In this document: positions 32,657-42,466 of the stretch, in pieces
How positions within the stretch are numbered: the stretch's first letter is position 1
Layout of the letters: each line of letters opens with the position of its first letter
DNA from: Aliivibrio finisterrensis_A
GTDB taxonomy: Bacteria > Pseudomonadota > Gammaproteobacteria > Enterobacterales > Vibrionaceae
Length of the DNA: 64,000 bases
Reading direction: 5' to 3' (one strand)
Assembly: GCF_004167675.1 (NCBI RefSeq)
Contig: NZ_SEZQ01000004.1
Made by a program: the position numbers and the translations under genes
The notes under the pieces: model-generated
The model's input: only the letters and a program-made list of their open reading frames with translations
Databases searched by the model: none
What the model was told of the DNA's origin: nothing

Positions 32657-34513
32657 GTGTTAAACCGTTTCCCTTTATGGAAGTATTTGATGGTAGTTTC
32701 AGTACTACTTATCTCAGCTCTCTATGCACTTCCAAACCTTTATGGTGAAGATCCAGCAGTTCAAATCACGGGTAGTCGTGGTACAGAGGTTCAAACCTCA
32801 ACGCTGGATGTTGTTGCTGAAAATTTAAAAAATAATGACATTGCGTATAAGTCTATTGCATTCGAAAATGGCAGTGTTCTTGTTCGCTTTAACGATACTG
32901 ATTCCCAAATCAGTGCTCGAGATATTATCAATGAATCGTTAGGTAAAGATTACATTGTTGCATTAAACCTTGCTCCGCTTACTCCTGACTGGTTGACATC
33001 TATTGGTGCTGCACCAATGAAGCTGGGTCTAGATTTGCGTGGTGGTGTTCACTTCTTAATGGAAGTCGACATGGATGCGGCAATGACTAAGCTAATTGGT
33101 CAACAAGAAGAATCTTTCCGTACTGATCTTCGTGAAGCTAAGATCCGTTACCGTGCGATTCGTGATTCTGGAAAAGATGCGATTGAAGTGGTACTTCGTG
33201 ATCAAGAGCAATTAGCAGAAGCCAAAAAAGTATTGTCTGATGTTCATCGTGATATGACTTTTGTAGAATCTGAATCAAATGGTCAATTCAAATTAACAGC
33301 AAGATTTACAGATCAGCGCCTACAAGAAATTCGTAATTATGCGGTTGAGCAAAACATTACGATTATTCGTAACCGTGTGAACGAATTAGGTGTTGCTGAA
33401 CCGCTTGTTCAACGTCAAGGTGCAAGTCGCATCGTAGTTGAGCTACCGGGTGTACAAGATACAGCGCGAGCAAAAGAAATTTTAGGTGCAACAGCGACTC
33501 TGGAATTCCGTGAAGTGGATGATAGAGCGGATCTTGCTGCAGCTGCAAATGGTCGAGCGCCAGCAGGTAGTGAGATCAAAGAAGATCGTAATGGTCGTCC
33601 AGTTGTTCTTAAAAAGCGTATTATTCTTGGCGGTGAAAGCATTACAGATGCAAGTTCAAGCGCTGATGAGTATGGCCGTCCTCAAGTAAACATCTCACTA
33701 GACAGTGAAGGTGGCAGCAAGATGACAGCGTTCTCTCGTAAGAATATCGGTAAGCTAATGGCGACGGTATTTACAGAGTACAAAGACAGTGGTCGTCGTA
33801 CACCTGAAGGTCGCGTTATTCTTTCTAAGACGGAAGAAGTGATTAACCAAGCAACGATTCAATCAGCACTTGGCCGTAGCTTCCGTATTACCGGTATCGA
33901 CTCTCAAGCTGAAGCTCATAACCTAGCACTTCTACTTCGTGCTGGTGCTCTGATTGCACCTATCTCGATTGTTGAAGAACGTACGATTGGTCCATCAATG
34001 GGTCAACAGAATATCGATATGGGTATTCAAGCGTGTATTTGGGGTATGGTTGCAGTAATGATCTTTACTTTGGTTTATTACCGCGGTTTTGGTCTTGTTG
34101 CGAACTTAGCCTTAATGGCAAACTTGGTATTAATCATTGGTGTTATGTCGATGATCCCTGGTGCGACGATGACGCTTCCTGGTATTGCCGGTATCGTATT
34201 AACGGTAGGTATGGCAGTCGATGCTAACGTACTTATTTTCGAGCGTATTCGAGAAGAGCTGCGTGATGGGCGTAATCCACAACAAGCGATTCACCAAGGT
34301 TATGCGAATGCCTTCAGTACGATTGCCGATGCGAACATCACAACGTTAATTACGGCTATTATCCTATTTGCTGTAGGTACTGGCGCAATTAAAGGTTTTG
34401 CTGTTACGTTATCTATCGGTATTTTAACGTCAATGTTTACTGCGATTGTTGGTACTCGTTGTGTGATTAACTTAGTTTACGGCGGTAAGCGCGTAGACAA
34501 GCTGTCGATCTAA
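32657..34513 (+). CDS. secD: SecD, protein-export membrane protein
   Basis: This is a 618-residue inner-membrane subunit that with SecF uses the proton gradient to aid late protein translocation. It begins at GTG 32657 (AAGGA upstream) with MLNRFPLWKYLM. The first transmembrane helix is followed by the large periplasmic P1 region (LGLDLRGGVHFLMEVD near 123, then a beta-rich head), and then by five C-terminal helices including GMAVDANVLIFERIREE. Length matches the family. secF follows after 12 bases. Confidence 0.97.
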   Translation: MLNRFPLWKYLMVVSVLLISALYALPNLYGEDPAVQITGSRGTEVQTSTLDVVAENLKNNDIAYKSIAFENGSVLVRFNDTDSQISARDIINESLGKDYIVALNLAPLTPDWLTSIGAAPMKLGLDLRGGVHFLMEVDMDAAMTKLIGQQEESFRTDLREAKIRYRAIRDSGKDAIEVVLRDQEQLAEAKKVLSDVHRDMTFVESESNGQFKLTARFTDQRLQEIRNYAVEQNITIIRNRVNELGVAEPLVQRQGASRIVVELPGVQDTARAKEILGATATLEFREVDDRADLAAAANGRAPAGSEIKEDRNGRPVVLKKRIILGGESITDASSSADEYGRPQVNISLDSEGGSKMTAFSRKNIGKLMATVFTEYKDSGRRTPEGRVILSKTEEVINQATIQSALGRSFRITGIDSQAEAHNLALLLRAGALIAPISIVEERTIGPSMGQQNIDMGIQACIWGMVAVMIFTLVYYRGFGLVANLALMANLVLIIGVMSMIPGATMTLPGIAGIVLTVGMAVDANVLIFERIREELRDGRNPQQAIHQGYANAFSTIADANITTLITAIILFAVGTGAIKGFAVTLSIGILTSMFTAIVGTRCVINLVYGGKRVDKLSI

Positions 34514-34525
34514 GGACTCATTATT

Positions 34526-35476
34526 ATGTTTCAATTAATGAAAGCAGAGAAAACGATCGACTTTATGCGTTGGTCTAAAGCTGCCTTTCTTTTCTCAATG
34601 TTGATGATTGTTGCTTCTATCGCAACATTATCGACAAAGTGGTTAAACTGGGGCTTAGACTTCACGGGTGGAACTCTGATTGAAGTTGGCTTTGAGCAGC
34701 CAGCACAACTACCAGATATCCGTAGTGCGTTAGAAGCGAAAGGTTTTGGTGATGCAACGGTTCAAAACTTTGGTACTGCACGTGATGTTATCGTTCGTCT
34801 TCAACCTCGTGAAAACGTAAAAGGCGAAGAACTAGGCAACCAAATCATCAGTGCAATTAAAGAAGGCACTGGTGAGCAAGTAGAGATGCGTCGTATTGAG
34901 TTCGTTGGTCCAAATGTGGGTGATGAACTGACAGAGGCGGGTGGTTTAGCTATTCTCGTTTCTTTGTTATGTATTTTGGCTTATGTTTCGATGCGTTTCC
35001 AATGGCGTTTAGCTGCTGGTGCGGTATTGGCATTAGCACATGATATTATCATTACGTTAGGTATTTTCTCTTTCTTACAAATTGAAGTTGATTTAACGAT
35101 TATTGCGGCACTATTAACGGTGGTGGGTTATTCCTTGAATGATACCATTGTTGTATTTGACCGTATTCGTGAAAACTTCTTGAAAATGCGTAAGGGTGAT
35201 TCTAACGACATTATTAATGATGCGATTACACAAACATTAAGCCGTACATTAATTACATCAGCAACGACGCTATTTGTAGTTATTGCATTGTTCACTCAGG
35301 GCGGTGCGATGATCCATGGCTTTGCGCTTGCATTGCTATTAGGTATCACTATCGGTACCTACTCTTCTATCTATGTAGCATCAGCATTGGCTCTGAAATT
35401 AGGCATCACTCGTGAGCACCTAATGCCAACACCTGTTGATAAAGAAGGTGAGGAAGAATTTGAGCAAATGCCGTAA
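34526..35476 (+). CDS. secF: SecF, protein-export membrane protein
   Basis: This is a 316-residue partner of SecD with six predicted transmembrane helices. The hallmark LDFTGGTLIEV is near residue 45, and VGYSLNDTIVVFDRIREN near 205 matches the SecD helix-4 motif. The C-terminus is acidic. It ends before a strong bidirectional terminator, so it closes the tgt-yajC-secDF operon. Confidence 0.97.
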   Translation: MFQLMKAEKTIDFMRWSKAAFLFSMLMIVASIATLSTKWLNWGLDFTGGTLIEVGFEQPAQLPDIRSALEAKGFGDATVQNFGTARDVIVRLQPRENVKGEELGNQIISAIKEGTGEQVEMRRIEFVGPNVGDELTEAGGLAILVSLLCILAYVSMRFQWRLAAGAVLALAHDIIITLGIFSFLQIEVDLTIIAALLTVVGYSLNDTIVVFDRIRENFLKMRKGDSNDIINDAITQTLSRTLITSATTLFVVIALFTQGGAMIHGFALALLLGITIGTYSSIYVASALALKLGITREHLMPTPVDKEGEEEFEQMP

Positions 35477-35501
35477 AGGGCTTGCTTGATATTGAACTCA
35501 T

Positions 35502-35531
35502 AAAAAATGGACCTTAATCGGTCCATTTTTT
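35502..35531. terminator. Bidirectional terminator after secF
   Basis: AAAAAATGGACC at 35502-35513 pairs with GGTCCATTTTTT at 35520-35531. It serves secF and the convergent UPF0325 gene. Confidence 0.92.
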
Positions 35532-35550
35532 TATTTTGGTATAAAATCAA

Positions 35551-35931
35551 TTATAGTTTGTCTAAATCACGTTCGATTTCTTCAATTTTGCTTGCAACAA
35601 CTTTCTCTAAATGGCGAAGATCTTTCAATATTTTCTTTTTTACATCCGCGGCTGTTTCTTTTTCTGGACGAGTGATTTTATTTAGCTCATCGATAATAAG
35701 CGTTAGATTACGATTAATTTCAGTGGTTTCTTTATAGCGATGACTGCCGCCATCAACAAGAACATTTTTTACTTGGCGCGGGTATTTAAATTTTACACTC
35801 TTTGCAAAAAGTTCGCCTTTTTGCTTACCAAAGTAAATTTTTAATACGTCTTTTTGTGCTTCTTGTCGTAGAGAGTAACGCTCTATTTTCTCAGGATCTG
35901 ATATTCCAAGGTTAATTAAGTGTGGGTACAT
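35551..35931 (-). CDS. yaeH: UPF0325 (YaeH-like) protein
   Basis: This is a 126-residue cytoplasmic protein of the UPF0325/DUF3461 family. I choose the ATG at 35931, because GGAG lies 6 bases upstream of it and the product then begins MYPHLINLGI, like E. coli YaeH (MYDNLKSLGI). The open frame starts four codons earlier, and there the same GGAG falls inside the coding region. The middle RYSLRQEAQKDVLKIYFGKQKGELFAKSVKFKYPRQ and the helical C-terminus (DVKKKILKDLRHLEKVVASKI) are diagnostic. Function is unknown. It lies downstream of glnD. Confidence 0.92.
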   Translation of the reverse strand: MYPHLINLGISDPEKIERYSLRQEAQKDVLKIYFGKQKGELFAKSVKFKYPRQVKNVLVDGGSHRYKETTEINRNLTLIIDELNKITRPEKETAADVKKKILKDLRHLEKVVASKIEEIERDLDKL

Positions 35932-35961
35932 AGCTAACTCCATTATTATTATGCAAAAACA

Positions 35962-38583
35962 TTAATTGATAAGGTTATCAACATTTTCTATTAATGCTGC
36001 TTTTAGTTCCGCTTGCTTTTCATCATCTAGTCGTCCGCCAAGATCTGAGGTTAATATAAATAAATCTTCAGCTCTCTCACCAATGGTTGTGATTTTTGCA
36101 GCATGAAGATTAATGCCAAGCTGAGCGAAGGTGGCGCCGACGGTAGCGAGCAATCCCGGTGTATCTAATGCAACAAATTCCATCAATGTTCGCTTTCCTG
36201 TTCTTGTAGGTAAAAACTCCATACGTGTCTTTACCGTAAAGTGTTGTAGCTGACGGGGTGGGCGACGTGTTTTGATGTGAGTTTCTTGGGTTTCAAGTTC
36301 AACGGCATACAGTTGAGCAATTAAGCGCTGTTGTCTTTCTTCATCTATAGGGTCATCGTTTTGATCTAAAACCATGAAGGTATCAAGCGCGTAACCATCT
36401 TTACTCGACATGATTTGAGCATCATAGATAGTAATACTGCGTCTATCCAATTCCGCTGCAACCGTGGCAAATAGGTGAGCTTTATCTTTACTGTAGATAA
36501 ATATTTCTGTGCCACCACGAGTTGGATTTTTACTGATGAGAATGAGTGACTTCTCTATGTCTGAATGATTCAGAAGGTTGCTTGCGTGCCATGCAATTTG
36601 TTGATGGGTATGACGCAAGAAATAATCAGCTTTAAAGCGACGCCATAGACCTTCAATTTGCCACTGCGTAAATCCTTCAGATCTAAGTTGAGCTGAAGCC
36701 ATGTGTTGATTATGGCGAATACGATCACGCAGGTCGGGTGGGTTTTCTAACCCTCTACGCAGGGCTCTTTGAGTCGCATTATATAAATCAGCAATTAGAG
36801 AGCGTTTCCAGCTGTTCCAAAGATCAGGATTAGTTGCACAAATATCGGCAACGGTCAGGCAAACTAAATAGTCGAGACGTTCTTCATCTCGAACTTGTTT
36901 GGCGAACTCGGTTATCACATCAGGATCATAAATATCACGGCGCTGTGCAGTGACAGACATCAATAAATGACTTTTTACCAACCAAGAGACTAAGTTTGCT
37001 TCGGGTTTTGAAAGTCCATGAATAATACAAAACTCGTAAGCATCGACGGCACCTAATTCTGAGTGATCTCCCCCACGTCCTTTGGCGATATCATGAAAGA
37101 TAGCTGCGATGATTAATAGTTCTTTTTTAATCATTTTTGGATAGACTTCGCAGCAAATAGGGTGTTTTTCTCGGTTTTTTGGGTCTGAAAATTTATTAAT
37201 GTGTTTTAGTAAGCGAATACTATGTTCATCTACGGTATAGGCATGAAATAAATCAAACTGCATTTGTCCAACAATGTGGCTCCATTGAGGTAAATAAGCA
37301 GAGATAACACCTAACTTATGCATTGAACTAAAGGCATTATGGAGCGCATTTGGGTGTTGAGTTAGTTGTAAAAATTTTTCACGCGCTTCTGGGATATCAC
37401 ATAAAAAACGATTCAAACGGCGTCGAGCTGTGCGTAATTGTCGCATTGTTGGAGGGGAAACGCCTTCAATACTAGAATCACTGGCCATTAATAAGAACAT
37501 ATCCAGGATGGTATCAGGACGAGCTTGGAATAAAGCAGGCTTTCTTGCTTCAATAAGACGACCGCGACGTTGAAAATCATTATTGATAATAATGGCTTTG
37601 GTTTGTTCACCTTGGTTAAGGATAGCTTGGTCGAATATTTTTAATAGCATGCTATTAAGTTCTGCAACACGTCGTAAAGTGCGGTAGAACTCTTTCATCA
37701 TGCGCTCGACACCACGGTTGCCTTCACCGATAAAACCTAAATGTTCAGCGACAGAAGCTTGATGGCCAAAGGTGAGCCGATTATCGTAGCGTTTTAGCTC
37801 AATATGCAAAGCAAAGCGAACGCGCCATAAGAACTCTTGGCATTCTAATAATTCTCGATACTCCGCGTCTGTTAAGAAACCAGCTTGGCTCATCTCAAGC
37901 AGAGAGGTAGCACCAAAATGACGTCGAGCAATCCAGCTAAGGGTGTGAATGTCTCTTAGCCCACCAGGACTTGATTTAATATCGGGCTCTAAGTTGTAAG
38001 TGGTGTCGTGATAGCGACTATGGCGTTTTTTTTGCTCATCAATTTTAGCTTGATAAAAGGATTCACTTGGCCAGAAACTATCTGAGTGAATATTCAGTTT
38101 CAATTGATGGGCAAGTTCTTTATCTCCGCAGATATAACGCGCTTCTTGTAAATTGGTCGCTACGGTTAAATCGCTTTTTCCAATTTCGATACATTCAGAT
38201 AAAGTTCGAACACTATGACCGACTTCTAGCTTTAAATCCCAGAGTAAGGTAACGAAATGGCTGACTTTTTGACAAAATCTCTCGTCAGTATTTCCTTTGG
38301 TAAGCAATAGGATATCAATATCAGACAAAGGGTGAAGTTCACTGCGGCCATAACCACCAACGGCAATGAGAGAGGTGTCTGAGGTGTCATTGAATGCAAA
38401 TAAAGCCCAAAGGCGAGACAGTAATTGGTCAAAATAATCAGCACGTTGTAGCACTAAGTCTGACACTGGTAAACTTTGATGGAAACAATCAATTTGATAT
38501 TGAGAGAAAAGGGCAAGCTGATGTTTTAGCTCTGTAATCGTGAGTTGTTGATCAGATAAAGCAAGAGGAGATGTATAGTTCAT
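35962..38583 (-). CDS. glnD: GlnD, PII uridylyltransferase/uridylyl-removing enzyme
   Basis: This is an 873-residue bifunctional nitrogen sensor that uridylylates PII protein when glutamine is scarce and removes UMP when it is plentiful. The nucleotidyltransferase domain contains GGYGRSELHPLSDIDILLL near residue 77, with the metal-binding Asp pair. The HD hydrolase domain has FHDIAKGRGGDHSELGA near 495. Two ACT domains at the C-terminus (from about 690 and 800; DTPGLLATVGATFAQLGINLHAAKITT) bind glutamine. Length is near E. coli's 890. Its substrate GlnB is encoded at 61082-61420 in this same window. Confidence 0.97.
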   Translation of the reverse strand: MNYTSPLALSDQQLTITELKHQLALFSQYQIDCFHQSLPVSDLVLQRADYFDQLLSRLWALFAFNDTSDTSLIAVGGYGRSELHPLSDIDILLLTKGNTDERFCQKVSHFVTLLWDLKLEVGHSVRTLSECIEIGKSDLTVATNLQEARYICGDKELAHQLKLNIHSDSFWPSESFYQAKIDEQKKRHSRYHDTTYNLEPDIKSSPGGLRDIHTLSWIARRHFGATSLLEMSQAGFLTDAEYRELLECQEFLWRVRFALHIELKRYDNRLTFGHQASVAEHLGFIGEGNRGVERMMKEFYRTLRRVAELNSMLLKIFDQAILNQGEQTKAIIINNDFQRRGRLIEARKPALFQARPDTILDMFLLMASDSSIEGVSPPTMRQLRTARRRLNRFLCDIPEAREKFLQLTQHPNALHNAFSSMHKLGVISAYLPQWSHIVGQMQFDLFHAYTVDEHSIRLLKHINKFSDPKNREKHPICCEVYPKMIKKELLIIAAIFHDIAKGRGGDHSELGAVDAYEFCIIHGLSKPEANLVSWLVKSHLLMSVTAQRRDIYDPDVITEFAKQVRDEERLDYLVCLTVADICATNPDLWNSWKRSLIADLYNATQRALRRGLENPPDLRDRIRHNQHMASAQLRSEGFTQWQIEGLWRRFKADYFLRHTHQQIAWHASNLLNHSDIEKSLILISKNPTRGGTEIFIYSKDKAHLFATVAAELDRRSITIYDAQIMSSKDGYALDTFMVLDQNDDPIDEERQQRLIAQLYAVELETQETHIKTRRPPRQLQHFTVKTRMEFLPTRTGKRTLMEFVALDTPGLLATVGATFAQLGINLHAAKITTIGERAEDLFILTSDLGGRLDDEKQAELKAALIENVDNLIN

Positions 38584-38642
38584 AGCAATCCTTGCTAATG
38601 TAAAACAGAAGACCGAAGCCTTCTGTTTATTTTAATGTTTGA

Positions 38643-39470
38643 TTATTTATTGTTCATATGACGAGGGATACTTTCTTCAGCGCGAAGTGTTAATACTTCG
38701 CAACCGGTTTCTGTAACCAAAATAGTATGTTCCCACTGGGCGGTATTCTTACCATCACCAGTATAAACTGTCCAACCATCATTATCGTCTTGTAGGCAAC
38801 CAAATTTACCTAGGTTAATCATTGGTTCGATAGTGAAGGTCATGCCTTCTTTTAAAATGGTTCGATCGTTATTTTTATAATGAACAATTTGAGGCTCTTC
38901 ATGGAATTCAGAGCCAATGCCGTGACCGCAATAATCACGAACAATTGAACATTTAGGTGTTGTACCTTTAATGTATTTTTGGATAGCAGTGCCAATCTCA
39001 CCAAGTTTCACACCCGGTTTCACTTTACGCATACCAACATATAAGCTTTCTTGAGCGATTAAACATAGACGCTTATCGGTAGCGCTTACGTCACCAATTA
39101 AAAACATCTTAGAAGTATCGCCATGATAGCCATCTTTAATTACAGTAATGTCGATATTAAGAATATCACCATCTTTTAAAACCGCAGGTTTTACGAAACC
39201 ATTGTATTGCTCATCTTGTGTTGCTGGAATGCCGTGACACACAATATGATTGATTGATGTGCAAATAGATTTAGGGAAGCCATGGTAGTTCAGTGGTGCA
39301 GGGATAGCCCCTTGCACTTCAGTAATGTGCTTATGGCAAATTTGGTTTAGTTCCTCAGTGGTAACCCCTGCTTTTACATAAGGTTCAATCATCTCGAGTA
39401 CTTCTGCGGCCAGTTGACCGGCTATGCGCATTTTTTCAATTTCAGCGGCGTTTTTAATTTTTACTGACAT
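38643..39470 (-). CDS. map: Methionine aminopeptidase type I
   Basis: This is a 275-residue enzyme that removes the initiator Met from nascent proteins. The metal ligands characteristic of the family appear in order: NIDITVIKDGYHGDTSKMF (two Asp), CGHGIGSEFHE (His), TIEPM (Glu), and WEHTILVTETGCEVLT (Glu). The N-terminal substrate-pocket segment CTSINHIVCHGIP is intact. It is divergent from rpsB, as in E. coli, and lies upstream of glnD in the same direction with 59 bases between them, so they may be cotranscribed. Confidence 0.97.
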   Translation of the reverse strand: MSVKIKNAAEIEKMRIAGQLAAEVLEMIEPYVKAGVTTEELNQICHKHITEVQGAIPAPLNYHGFPKSICTSINHIVCHGIPATQDEQYNGFVKPAVLKDGDILNIDITVIKDGYHGDTSKMFLIGDVSATDKRLCLIAQESLYVGMRKVKPGVKLGEIGTAIQKYIKGTTPKCSIVRDYCGHGIGSEFHEEPQIVHYKNNDRTILKEGMTFTIEPMINLGKFGCLQDDNDGWTVYTGDGKNTAQWEHTILVTETGCEVLTLRAEESIPRHMNNK

Positions 39471-39640
39471 GGGCTTTTCTCTATCTAAAATAAATCGTAT
39501 TAAACGATAATGGTTCTTAGTTTACCTAGCCAATCTTTATCTTTCAATTATAAGGTGAACTGAGAGCGTGGATCAGTCAAATGATCGTTTAATCGTAGTG
39601 AATTATGTGAAAAGGGTAGATTTTAGCCACGTTTTTATGG

Positions 39641-39825
39641 TATAAAGCGCCCCGGATTAGTGAACAATTTGTTCTCAATACCGACTATACTTTAATTTTA
39701 AATCACACACATACCGTCACGCTGTCCGGGGTGCTCAATTTTTTTGATTTTTTATCAAATGGTTAGGGTCGGATTACAAGCGGGGTATGTGGAGGCTTAA
39801 CCCCATTTAATAGAGGAATTCTCAA
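39641..39825 (+). promoter_or_regulatory. rpsB promoter and structured S2 leader
   Basis: TATAAA at 39641-39646 followed by the GC-rich discriminator GCGCCCC fits a stringently controlled ribosomal promoter. The leader of about 170 bases has long-range pairing of CACATACC (39708-39715) with GGTATGTG (39784-39791), enclosing a TTTGAT/ATCAAA stem. Ribosomal protein S2 is known to repress its own mRNA through the rpsB leader in E. coli; the same is inferred here. Confidence 0.6.
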
Positions 39826-40554
39826 ATGGCAACTGTATCAATGCGCGATATGCTTAAAGCTGGTGTTCACTTCGGTCACCAAACTCGTTACTGGAACCCA
39901 AAAATGAAGCCATTCATCTTTGGTGCTCGTAACAAAGTTCATATCATCAACTTAGAAAAAACGGTACCAATGTTCAACGAAGCTTTAGCAGAACTTGCTA
40001 AAATCGGTAACAAAAAAGGTAAAGTTCTTTTCGTTGGTACTAAGCGCGCTGCATCTGAAGCTGTTAAAGAAGCTGCAATCAACAGTGACCAGTACTACGT
40101 GAACAACCGTTGGTTAGGCGGCATGCTTACTAACTTTAAAACTGTTCGTCAGTCAATCAAGCGTTTAAAAGAGTTTGAAGTTCAATCTCAAGACGGTACT
40201 TTCGAGCAAATCACTAAGAAAGAAGCGCTAATGCGTACGCGTAGCATGGAAAAACTAGAGAAATCTCTAGGCGGTATCAAAAACATGAACGGTCTTCCAG
40301 ATGCGTTATTTGTTATCGATGCTGATCACGAGCACATTGCAGTTAAAGAAGCAAACAACCTAGGTATCCCAGTATTTGCTGTTGTTGATACTAACTCAAA
40401 CCCAGATGGCGTTGACTACATTATCCCAGGTAACGATGACGCAATCCGCGCTATCCAACTTTACCTAAACGCTGCTGCTGATTCTGTAAAGTCTGGTCGT
40501 AACCAAGACGTTGCAGCTGTAGCTGAAAAAGACGGTTTCGTAGAAGCTGAGTAA
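39826..40554 (+). CDS. rpsB: 30S ribosomal protein S2
   Basis: This is a 242-residue small-subunit protein, binding late in assembly at the neck/platform. The start MATVSMRDMLKAGVHFGHQTRYWNPKMKPFIFG and the internal VNNRWLGGMLTNFKTVRQSI and PDALFVIDADHEHIAVKEANNLGIPVFAVVDTNSNPDGVDYIIPGNDDAIRAI match the family throughout. The ribosome site AGAGGAATT is well placed. It heads the rpsB-tsf unit. Confidence 0.99.
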   Translation: MATVSMRDMLKAGVHFGHQTRYWNPKMKPFIFGARNKVHIINLEKTVPMFNEALAELAKIGNKKGKVLFVGTKRAASEAVKEAAINSDQYYVNNRWLGGMLTNFKTVRQSIKRLKEFEVQSQDGTFEQITKKEALMRTRSMEKLEKSLGGIKNMNGLPDALFVIDADHEHIAVKEANNLGIPVFAVVDTNSNPDGVDYIIPGNDDAIRAIQLYLNAAADSVKSGRNQDVAAVAEKDGFVEAE

Positions 40555-40627
40555 TATTTCGATTCGTCGAAAATATTATTTGCTCCTAGTGAGTCTTTTG
40601 GTTTCGTAGTAAACTAAAAATAGTTAG

Positions 40628-40655
40628 CAGGGGCCCAATTTGGCCCCTGATTTTT
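40628..40655 (+). terminator. Hairpin between rpsB and tsf (attenuator)
   Basis: CAGGGGCC at 40628-40635 pairs perfectly with GGCCCCTG at 40642-40649, followed by ATTTTT. It probably ends part of the rpsB transcripts and lets the rest continue into tsf. Confidence 0.8.
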
Positions 40656-40688
40656 AACTTTATACCTATTTATATTGAGGAATTGAGA

Positions 40689-41534
40689 ATGGCAACTGTA
40701 ACTGCTGCTCTAGTTAAAGAACTTCGTGAACGTACTGCTGCTGGTATGATGGAATGTAAGAAAGCACTTGTTGAAGCTGAAGGCGACATCGAGCTAGCGA
40801 TCGAAAACATGCGTAAATCTGGCGCAGCAAAAGCGGCTAAAAAAGCAGGCAACATCGCTGCTGAAGGCACAATCATCATTAAAGAAGACGCTGGCGTTGC
40901 TGTTCTTCTTGAAGTTAACTGTCAAACAGACTTCGTTGCTAAAGACTCAGGCTTCCTAGCATTTGCTAACGAAGTTGCTGAAACTGCTCTAGCAGAACGT
41001 CTAGATATCGAAGCGCTTCAAGCTAAATTTGAAGATGCTCGTATCGCTCTAGTAACTAAAATCGGCGAAAACATCAGCATCCGTCGCGTTCAACTAGTTG
41101 AAGGCGTTGCTTTGGCTGCTTACCGTCACGGTGAGAAAATCGGTGTTGTTGTTGCTGGTGAAGGCGAAGCTGAAACGCTTAAGCACATCGCTATGCACGT
41201 TGCTGCTTCTAAGCCTGATTACGTTAACCCATCTGACGTACCAGCTGAAGTAGTAGCAAAAGAGCAAGCTGTTCAAGTTGAAATCGCTATGAACGAAGGC
41301 AAGCCTCAAGAAATCGCAGAGAAAATGGTTATCGGCCGTATGAAGAAATTCACGGGCGAAGTTTCTCTAACAGGTCAAGCTTTCATCATGGAACCTAAGA
41401 AAACTGTTGCTGAAATTCTTAAAGAAAAAGGCGCATCAGTATCTAACTTCGTACGTCTAGAAGTTGGTGAAGGTATCGAGAAAGCGGCTGAAATGAGCTT
41501 TGCTGACGAAGTAGCTGCAGTACAAAAAGGTTAA
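40689..41534 (+). CDS. tsf: Elongation factor Ts
   Basis: This is a 281-residue nucleotide exchange factor for EF-Tu. The start ATG at 40689 (GAGG 8 bases upstream) gives MATVTAALVKELRERTAAGMMECKKALVEAEGDIE. The open frame can be read two codons further to a TTG, but that lacks support. The N-terminal module, the TDFVAKD signature (CQTDFVAKD near residue 78) and the core dimerisation region are intact. It lies between the rpsB-tsf attenuator and a strong terminator. Confidence 0.98.
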   Translation: MATVTAALVKELRERTAAGMMECKKALVEAEGDIELAIENMRKSGAAKAAKKAGNIAAEGTIIIKEDAGVAVLLEVNCQTDFVAKDSGFLAFANEVAETALAERLDIEALQAKFEDARIALVTKIGENISIRRVQLVEGVALAAYRHGEKIGVVVAGEGEAETLKHIAMHVAASKPDYVNPSDVPAEVVAKEQAVQVEIAMNEGKPQEIAEKMVIGRMKKFTGEVSLTGQAFIMEPKKTVAEILKEKGASVSNFVRLEVGEGIEKAAEMSFADEVAAVQKG

Positions 41535-41553
41535 TCCTTTCGTATTGTTGATA

Positions 41554-41584
41554 AAAAAGACCGTGGCCATGCTGCGGTCTTTTT
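41554..41584 (+). terminator. Terminator after tsf
   Basis: AAAAAGACCG at 41554-41563 pairs with CGGTCTTTTT at 41575-41584. Confidence 0.9.
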
Positions 41585-41699
41585 GTGAATGCTCAATAAA
41601 TAACAAGTTATGATGATAATTGTGCCCTTTTGTGTATTTAAGTTCTAATATCAAAAGGCTACAGTTATTTCGACAACTCTTAGTGAAAAGGTAAGAACC

Positions 41700-42431
41700 A
41701 TGACGACGAACCCGAAACCAGTATATCAGCGTATTCTATTAAAACTTAGTGGTGAAGCACTTCAAGGCGAAGAGGGTTTTGGTATCGACCCTGCAACACT
41801 TGAGCGTATGGCTCAAGAAGTAAAAGAACTGATTGAACTTGGCGTACAAGTTGGTGTTGTAATCGGTGGTGGTAACCTTTTCCGTGGTGCAGGCCTTGCA
41901 GAAGCAGGTATGAACCGTGTTGTAGGTGACCACATGGGTATGCTAGCAACGGTAATGAATGGCCTTGCAATGCGTGATGCGCTTCACCGTGCTTATGTGA
42001 ATGCTCGTGTAATGTCAGCGATTCCTCTTAAAGGCGTATGTGACGATTACAACTGGGCGGATGCAATCGCTCAACTTCGTCAAGGCCGTGTAGTGATCTT
42101 CTCTGCCGGTACTGGTAACCCATTCTTTACGACAGATTCAGCAGCGTGTTTACGTGGCATTGAAATTGAAGCTGACGTAGTATTAAAAGCAACGAAAGTA
42201 GACGGTGTATTCACAGCTGATCCAGTATCTAACCCAGACGCTGAATTGTATGATAAACTGGATTACAGCACAGTTCTTGAAAAAGAATTAAAAGTTATGG
42301 ACTTAGCTGCATTTACTCTAGCTCGCGATCACGAAATGCCAATTCGTGTGTTCAATATGAACAAACCTGGTGCATTACGTCGCGTTGTTATGGGGGAAAC
42401 TGAAGGTACTCTAATCAGTAACGCTAAATAA
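41700..42431 (+). CDS. pyrH: UMP kinase
   Basis: This is a 243-residue amino-acid-kinase-family enzyme that phosphorylates UMP to UDP; bacterial members are hexameric and regulated by GTP and UTP. The phosphate-binding KLSGEALQGEEGFGID near residue 14, GGGNLFRG near 57, and the nucleotide-site segment KATKVDGVFTADP near 160 are clear. It is upstream of frr by 35 bases, the usual pyrH-frr pairing. Confidence 0.98.
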   Translation: MTTNPKPVYQRILLKLSGEALQGEEGFGIDPATLERMAQEVKELIELGVQVGVVIGGGNLFRGAGLAEAGMNRVVGDHMGMLATVMNGLAMRDALHRAYVNARVMSAIPLKGVCDDYNWADAIAQLRQGRVVIFSAGTGNPFFTTDSAACLRGIEIEADVVLKATKVDGVFTADPVSNPDAELYDKLDYSTVLEKELKVMDLAAFTLARDHEMPIRVFNMNKPGALRRVVMGETEGTLISNAK

Positions 42432-42466
42432 TAGTCCGAAATAAAAATAACAATTAAGGTGAAGTT

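Noticed and set aside
38581..38600. Fourth copy of the surface-cluster dyad before glnD (AGCAATCCTTGCT)
   Set aside because: It has one extra base in the loop and overlaps the glnD ribosome site AAGGA, so the similarity is explained by the SD sequence.
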